Below are positions 58,013 to 64,000 of a DNA stretch of 64,000 nt, one piece after another. The notes beneath the pieces were generated by a model. That model saw nothing but the letters and a program-made list of their open reading frames with translations. It ran no database searches and had not been told where the DNA came from. A program made the position numbers and the translations under genes. Location: the NCBI GenBank assembly GCA_027625915.1, contig JANTQA010000033.1:6448001-6512000 (forward strand), read 5' to 3'. The DNA comes from Anaeramoeba flamelloides (lineage: Eukaryota > Metamonada > Anaeramoebidae). Every line of letters begins with the position of its first letter. The stretch's first letter is position 1.

Positions 58013-58944
58013 ATTTGTATGAAAGTAGTTTTTGTTTTTGTTTTAATTTTTACAAGGAAAGAATTAAGAAAAATGATTTGTTGATTGGGTTATCGAAATA
58101 AAAAAATGATTGTCATTCTTACTAATTGCAATTAGTTGCTTAGTTCCACATTTTGACAAGAGTGAATCTGTTAAATCGATATTTGCTTTTTTTCGTAAAA
58201 CAAATAGAATTCAGATTCTAAGAATTAGAATCTTGTTGGTTCTTTTTTGTTCCATGGTTTACAAAAGAAAAAACTTGTTGTTCCAGAGTTGGTTTGGGTT
58301 TGTCTTTAGTTTTTTAGATTTTGTGAAGGTTAATCATGTTAAAAGATCATTTTTTCCTTCCTTTTTTTATTCTTTCCATTTTCTCTTTAAAAAACTGTGA
58401 GATTAACCAAATGCTAAAAACCAGGTTACTGAACCATAAAATTAAATTAATTAAATGTGTCAGACAATTTTAGATTTTAACAATTAATTCTTTAAAAAGA
58501 AAAATGTTATGTAATTGTTTTTGGTTTTTGAAAAATTATTTAATACTTTTTTTACATCAACTCCAATATTGAAAGTAGATTTGATTTTTTTTTTTTGTTA
58601 GTTTAAATTTAGGAAGTGTTTTTTCTAAATCCAGAAACTTCTAAAAAAAACCTCCTTACCCTAAGAAAAATAAATTTTCAAACAAAAAACTTTTTTTCAC
58701 AAGAAATTAAAAAAAAAATTTCCAAAATGACCATTTTTTAAATTGATCAATAACAAAAAGCCTATTGGCAAAATATTACTGTTAAAATAAAACTTTGAAA
58801 ATTACAATTGTTGTCTGAAGGTTCTTTTCACTTACTTTGGTTTTACTCCAAGGGTAACAAGACAATAAAAACAATATTGTGAAATTCAACTTCTTTTTGT
58901 TGAAAAAAACTTTTTTAATAAAAAAAAAAAAATCAAAGGATCTA
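58013..58944. other. region upstream of the deacetylase gene
   Basis: It should contain the promoter of the minus-strand deacetylase. A 96-codon frame at 58110-58400 is Phe/Leu-rich without a motif and is not called. No other feature was seen. Confidence 0.35.
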
Positions 58945-59425
58945 CAGTGGTGTAAATAACCCGTGTTGACAACCTTTAACCCATTATTAAAATATAACTC
59001 TATTTTTTTTTTTCAGACTTGGTTATATTGAAGATAGGAAGTCACACATATTTATTCTTGGTTCGGATTTAAATTGACTTTAGAGGTATGATCTATGATT
59101 AACTAAAATGGCTCAATAATATGAAATGCTTTTGTTTCAAAAATTTTGTCATATTTTTAAAATTTTTGAAACTAAAACCGATTTTTTTAGCGAAATTCAA
59201 AAAATGAAATTTTTCTCATTTTTTTGTCAAATAATTACATTTTAATCTTTCCATATCTTCATAATTCTTTTTTAAATTTTATTTAAAGAACCTAATTTCT
59301 TGCTTGTATACTGTTTCCACCACATTGATTTGTTTCTTTAATTTCTTCAGTCAGCCAATATTTTTTGTAAGAGTTAAATTTTAGTTATGGGTTATAATAA
59401 AAAACACAGGTTATTTACAATACTG
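58945..59425. mobile_element. family I miniature element (TA-flanked, about 480 bp)
   Basis: Inverted ends CAGTGGTGTAAATAACCCGT (left) and, reversed, CAGTATTGTAAATAACCTGT (right) are flanked by TA at 58943-58944 and 59426-59427. There is no coding content. The CAGT ends and TA target fit Tc1/mariner-type miniature elements. Confidence 0.8.
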
Positions 59426-59427
59426 TA

Positions 59428-60179
59428 ATTACAAAAATAATTCAAATAATAAAAAAAGTTTAAAAGCATTCCCAATTTCTAAAAAATGAAATTACAAAAT
59501 AAAATTTACTCTTTTTCTTGTTTTATCTTTCAAAAGGGTTAATGTTTGCAATCCAAGAATTTTTAAAACGGTTACCTTAAGTATGGTGTGGCGATTTATT
59601 AATTTGATCTTAAGGGGATCGATCTTGAAAAGGCTATGGATTTTAATAGTGTCTCAAAAATACAGTTTTTGCTAATTTATTTTTAATTTATCCGAAATAC
59701 CAATCGAAGAGTGAGTGCCTAATTGATTGATATTTTAGTTTTAAAAAATTGTGATTTGTAAGTTGTTGATTGAAATTTTTAATTAGTTTTGGTTCGATTT
59801 TGAGAGCTTTACTAAAATTTATTTATTTTTTTTTTAAGGTAATACTATTTGTTGTAAAATAGATAGAACAAAATTTTCTTTCAGTTTTCAGAATCAAGAG
59901 ATTTTAAATCCTGAAAAATTCTAAAGATGATTTTTAAAAGAAGCTTAAATTATTCGATTCCATTTTTAGAATTGGGATCTTTTATGATTTATTATTTATT
60001 CTTGAAGGTGATTATTTTTTATAAAGATGAATGAGAATTTTGAAATTTTTATTTTTTGATTAACAGTAATTAGTAAAAGACTAATTTTTTGTCATAGCTC
60101 ACGAATTTACTTTTGTGTTAACTTTGGAAAAGCAAATTGAAGAAAAAATTAATATGAAAAATGTTTTTAGTTTAAATAT
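59428..60179. other. gene-free stretch between two miniature elements
   Basis: No gene or repeat pair was recognised. Confidence 0.3.
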
Positions 60180-60181
60180 TA

Positions 60182-60699
60182 CAGCCGTTCCAACCCTACC
60201 TTGAAATTTGACAGACATAGAAATTGATTTTTTTGTCTCTGTTAAACACAAAAAAAAAAATCTTATGTTATACGCTATTACAGATTTTATGGTTTGACAT
60301 AGTTTTTTTTAAAAAATTCTTATATGATTCAAACTAAGAAAAAAATCTTGTTGTTTATTCAACAAATTCAAAAATCCAAAACAAAGATTCCCAAGAATGG
60401 AGACCCAATTGAGTAATTTCTTTAAAATGGTCCTTCCTTTTGATTTTTAGGTGTTTAGAAATTGAAGATCCTGAAAAAAATTGAAAATTTTTTGTAAATT
60501 GTTGATCATACCGAAGGTTTGAAGTAAAAAATTCTTCTTTAAATTTTTTCTCTATGAGAAATTTTTGCTCTCTTATAAAATTTCACAGTTTGTAATAGGC
60601 TATCACACGACCATAAAATCCTGTCATAGAAATGAAAGTGTGACATAGAAAACGAATTTTCTGTTTATCATAGATTTCACGGTAGGGTTGGAACGGCTG
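60182..60699. mobile_element. family G miniature element, copy 2 (TA-flanked, 518 bp)
   Basis: Ends CAGCCGTTCCAACCCTACCT and, reversed, CAGCCGTTCCAACCCTACCG are nearly perfect inverted repeats of about 26 bp. TA stands on both sides (60180-60181, 60700-60701). The outer ends resemble those of the foldback element at 17650-18049, but the interior differs. No gene. Confidence 0.85.
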
Positions 60700-60701
60700 T
60701 A

Positions 60702-62327
60702 GTAGTTTAACATTGGGAAAAATCAAAGCTACTTTTTTTTAAATCAGACTTTGTATTTTTAAATGAGAAAAAAATTTACTTTTTTTTAAAAATATTAAGA
60801 ATTTTCAAATTACCTTTAAAAAATAACACTAAAAACAGGGTTAATTATTCACAAATAGATGAAAAAAATGAATTATTTATTAATTTTATTTGATTTAAAT
60901 GATTTTAGGATAAGGAGAAATTTTAGTTTTAAAAAAACTAAATAATTTGGATAAACTGTGTTTGCTTTTTTTTGACATTTTTTAATAAGTCAAATGAATA
61001 ACTAGTTCAATTGTAGAATAAAAACCCTGTGTTAAATAAACCTCTAACCCATCTATTTCGGTTTCAAGTTTTTTTCAGTCTTCAGAAAGCACATTTGTCG
61101 ATAATTAATGGTAATTTTTTCAAAACCTTTAAGATCAATTTTTAAAGAAAAAATTTAAAAGTTATTCTATTTTTTTTGTTTAAATTCTTAGAAGGGTTTT
61201 CTAATTTTGCAAATTTAAGAGACTCTATAGGTTTTCATTTTCTCTTTTAGTGAAATTCTCAGAATAATATTTATTTTTCCTTTTCTGTTAAATCAAACAA
61301 TATAAAAGAGAATCGTCTTTCTATAAGTTGACTAGAGTTATTTTGTTAATTTTCCTGAACTCTTTTGTTTGAAATCAACTTTAAAAAGTAAGTAAATTTT
61401 TTGAAGAATCTGAGACCTCTGAAAAGATTCGATCATTTTTTTGAGAAAAGATACTTTTCTCAATTTTAAAAACTTAAGAAAATCTTTCAATTTTAATAAT
61501 CCTCAATTGGAGATATCAAGAACAAAAAAAAATATGCTATTCTTTATTTAACAAGTAAAATTTGTTCTTTTTTTTTTAACATATACAAAAACGATTTCAA
61601 AATTTTTCATGATTTTTTCCTTATCAATGATACTTTTCAGGTAGATAACAAGGATCAAGAAACCTTACAATAGATTTAATATTTTAATAGACAACAATTC
61701 CATTTTATCAAATTTTGAAGATGTTTGGGTTTGTTAGATTTCTGAAAAATTTCTTATGATTTTTATTTGATGTTTCTACTCTAAAACATCTTTCTTTCTT
61801 TTTTAAATGGAATAGAGTGACACTTCAAACATGGTATTATATCAAGTTTCCTTACTTCTGTGGTCTATTGTAAAAGTATCATAGTTAAGGAAAAAATCAT
61901 GAAAAATTATGAAATCATTTTTGTTATGTTTAATTTCATTCACAATTCTTGGATTGTTCAAAAATCTTATTGATGAAATAGTTATAAAAGCTCCTTAGAA
62001 ATATTGATTGTTTTTTTTTTGAAACAAAAAAATATATTTAATTTAATAAATAAATAAAAAACAAAATCTTATAAAAAACAAACTACTCTCAAGAATTTAT
62101 GTGGTAGAAATTGTTTAAAAACATATTTTCAAAAATTAAAAATCATTTTTTTTTTATATTTGAGTTTTATTTCAAAATAAAATATGAAAGTTTTTTTAAT
62201 ATTTGTAAGATCTCTTTAATTTTTGTTTTTTTTTATTTTTATTTATTTTTTATTGGAGTTTGTTTTTTCCCCGATTGGTTTTTACCAAAAGGTTGAAAAA
62301 ACACGAAAAAAAAAAAAACAATAAAAC
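60702..62327. other. gene-free stretch
   Basis: 1.6 kb with no gene recognised. Short similar phrases near 60835 and 61025 (ACAGGGTTAATTATT and AATAAAAACCCTGTG) may be ends of another decayed element, but the match is too weak to annotate. Confidence 0.3.
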
Positions 62328-62410
62328 ATACAGCCACACCTAGACTAACACGAATTTTTATATCAATCAAATTTTCGATTCTGATGTAGACTCACAGTCG
62401 ACTTGGAGTG
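62328..62410. mobile_element. single end of a family G element
   Basis: TA followed by CAGCCACACCTAGACTAACA, then 'cgaatttttatatcaatcaa' and 'ttttcgattctgatgtagac', closely follows the arm of the foldback element at 17650-18049. No matching second end is seen before the protease gene 140 bp downstream. Confidence 0.6.
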
Positions 62411-62549
62411 TCTATTACAAAAATATCCAATAATCATTTCCCAATCAATAATAAAAAAAACCTTGAAAAGTAAATTCATTTCTTAATTTCAATTTCTTAT
62501 TTTTAATTAATTTTGATAAACAAAAACAAAACAAAAAAATGAAAAATAG

Positions 62550-64000
62550 AGTCTAGTTATTGTACTTTGTCTTTGTTTCGGACATGTTGAAGGATTCCAT
62601 GGAAGTAAGTACGAAAAGAAGAAAAATGCCTTCCAAATGGAACAAAACCCATCAAGAGAAACAGGAGAGCTGGTTGTTCAATTGAAAGACAATGTTAGTG
62701 TTGAAGAGTTTGTTGCCCAAACAGGGATGGTCTTTGTCAGGAAATTAAAATTACGAAAGGATTATTATCTATTCAAATATGATAGAGTGAATCATAAGAA
62801 TGGCTTAGACTCAATTCCAGTTCTTAGTTTGGAAACACTGGCAGTTTCGTATGAAAGGAACAGATATCACAATAATGTACCAAGCGAATATAACCCAACT
62901 GATTCACTATTTTATGATCAATTCCATTTAAAAAACACAGGCCAATATGATGGTAAAACTGGTGTGGACGCTAATGTGTCACCTGCTTGGGACAAGGGAT
63001 ACTTTGGAAAAAATATCACGATTTCAATTCTTGATGATGGTGTGGACCATGCCCACGAAGACTTGTCAAGCAATTTCATGATGAAGGGATCTTGGGATTA
63101 CTGTTTGGATCAGAACGATCCCATTGGTACACGTAACGATACACATGGGACCTCGTGTGCTGGTATTGCCGCAGCAACAGATGGAAATGGTGTTTGCGGA
63201 TTAGGTGTGGCCCCAAAGGCTAATTTCAATATGAGAAGGATTCTATGTGATGGTTCAACATATAGTGACATTGCTGAAGCTTTGACTGATGAAAGTCAAG
63301 GAGTGATTCATGTTACCAGTAATAGTTGGGGACCAGTGCAGTGTGACAAGGATGGATGTTATTATTGGACAACACCTTCATTTGTAAGGGATGCTGTTCT
63401 CGATGCAGTTCAAAATGGAAGAGAAGGGAAGGGTATAGTGTATGTCTGGGCAGTTGGGAACTATGCAGAATACGGGGGAAACGTCAACTTTGCTCGAGGT
63501 TCCAAAATAGCACAAGTCATTGGCGTAGCTGCAGTCAATAACGATGGAGGGCACTCATTTTATTCCAGTGTAGGATCGGCCATTGTTGTTAGTGGAGTCT
63601 CATCAGGGTATAACTCGAAGGGCAACTATACCGGAACACGAACAACGGATCGAGCAACAACAACAAGCTGCAGGGACGATTTTGGGGGTACATCAAGCGC
63701 AACACCTGTAGTTGCAGGAGTGGTGGCACTCATTCTCGAAGCAAACCCAAATTTAAATTATTGGCAAGTGCAACAAATTATAATTGAAACAGCCTCTCGT
63801 GAAAATTTACAAACAGACAATTGGATTCAGAATTCAAAAGGGTTCTATTATCATGAACACTTTGGATTTGGTCTAGTCGATGCATCAGCTGCTCTTGATG
63901 CAGCCCTAAATTGGGATGCTGATCCTACTTTCGAACAATTCGAAACAGATTTGCAAACTGTCAACAAAATCATCCCTGATAATGGTGGAAGTGATGATTA
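62550..64000 (+). CDS. proprotein convertase (kexin/furin-like, subtilase S8B), N-terminal part, runs off window
   Basis: The frame is open from 62550 to the window end (about 483 residues). It opens SLVIVLCLCFGHVEG, a signal-peptide core. An inhibitory-type prodomain follows (ETGELVVQLKDNVSVEEFV onward). The catalytic domain has NVSPAWDKGYFGKNI, Asp in ISILDDGVDHAHEDL, His in NDTHGTSCAGIAA, oxyanion Asn in HVTSNSWGP and Ser in FGGTSSATPVVAGVVAL. This is the full Asp-His-Asn-Ser set in proprotein-convertase context. A P domain would be expected beyond the window. Such enzymes mature secretory proteins in the Golgi or at the surface. The upstream ATG at 62539 is in another frame and stops after five codons. 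The first exon therefore probably lies upstream and joins at the AATAG acceptor ending 62549, or the start is a later Met (62637). Confidence 0.93.

Noticed and set aside
58110-58400. 96-codon plus-strand frame upstream of the deacetylase
   Set aside because: Phe/Ser/Leu-rich, no motif, no splice-consistent neighbours.

Overview
The window is extremely AT-rich eukaryotic DNA with long homopolymers, few genes and many decayed mobile elements. Coding exons stand out by higher GC and clear homology. Genes are interrupted by GT-AG introns (donors GTAAGT, GTAAAC, GTATAT, GTTTGT; acceptors AAG, TAG, CAG), some short and two of 3.7-4.4 kb. Ribosomal proteins eS17 and uS7, the oligosaccharyltransferase subunit DAD1, a class I histone deacetylase, a three-repeat Myb protein, a DH-PH exchange factor, an ankyrin protein and a kexin/furin-like protease are all nuclear genes of a free-living-type protist. 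Lys-Glu, Lys-Gln, Asn and Met-Gly runs inside otherwise conserved proteins fit an amoeboid protist; Anaeramoeba-like is my best guess, from general impression only.

Layout: 1.4-2.7 kb holds a decayed repeat (family E). 3.4-9.6 kb is an ankyrin gene whose 4.35-kb intron carries antisense LINE relics. 10.5-11.1 kb is an inverted-repeat element. 13.2-15.4 kb and 28.7-30.9 kb are two nearly identical copies of a 2.2-kb block carrying eS17; each copy has a different reading-frame lesion. 16.9-24.1 kb and 26.6-28.2 kb are mosaics of short inverted-repeat elements, some nested, around the small intact DAD1 gene (24.8-25.2 kb). 31.1-33.3 kb is a direct pair of repeat family F. 33.98-39.5 kb is a Myb gene assembled from four exons, with a 3.7-kb intron holding several elements. 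42.7-45.7 kb is a DH-PH exchange factor on the minus strand. 47.5-48.6 kb is uS7 in four exons. 49.6-53.9 kb is again repeats. 54.0-58.0 kb is a class I histone deacetylase on the minus strand in three exons. 58.9-62.4 kb holds TA-flanked short elements. From 62.55 kb a proprotein convertase runs off the window end.

The genes are ordinary housekeeping and regulatory genes with no sign of operon-like coordination. The non-genic DNA falls into about ten repeat families. Two have TTAA flanks (B, C) and three have TA flanks and Tc1/mariner-like ends (D, G, I). I found no CRISPR, no rRNA or tRNA gene, no viral element and no previously undescribed system. The most informative oddities are the eS17 duplication, the long-intron gene reconstructions, the Met-Gly tail on the deacetylase, and an element carrying an unidentified reading frame inside the Myb intron.
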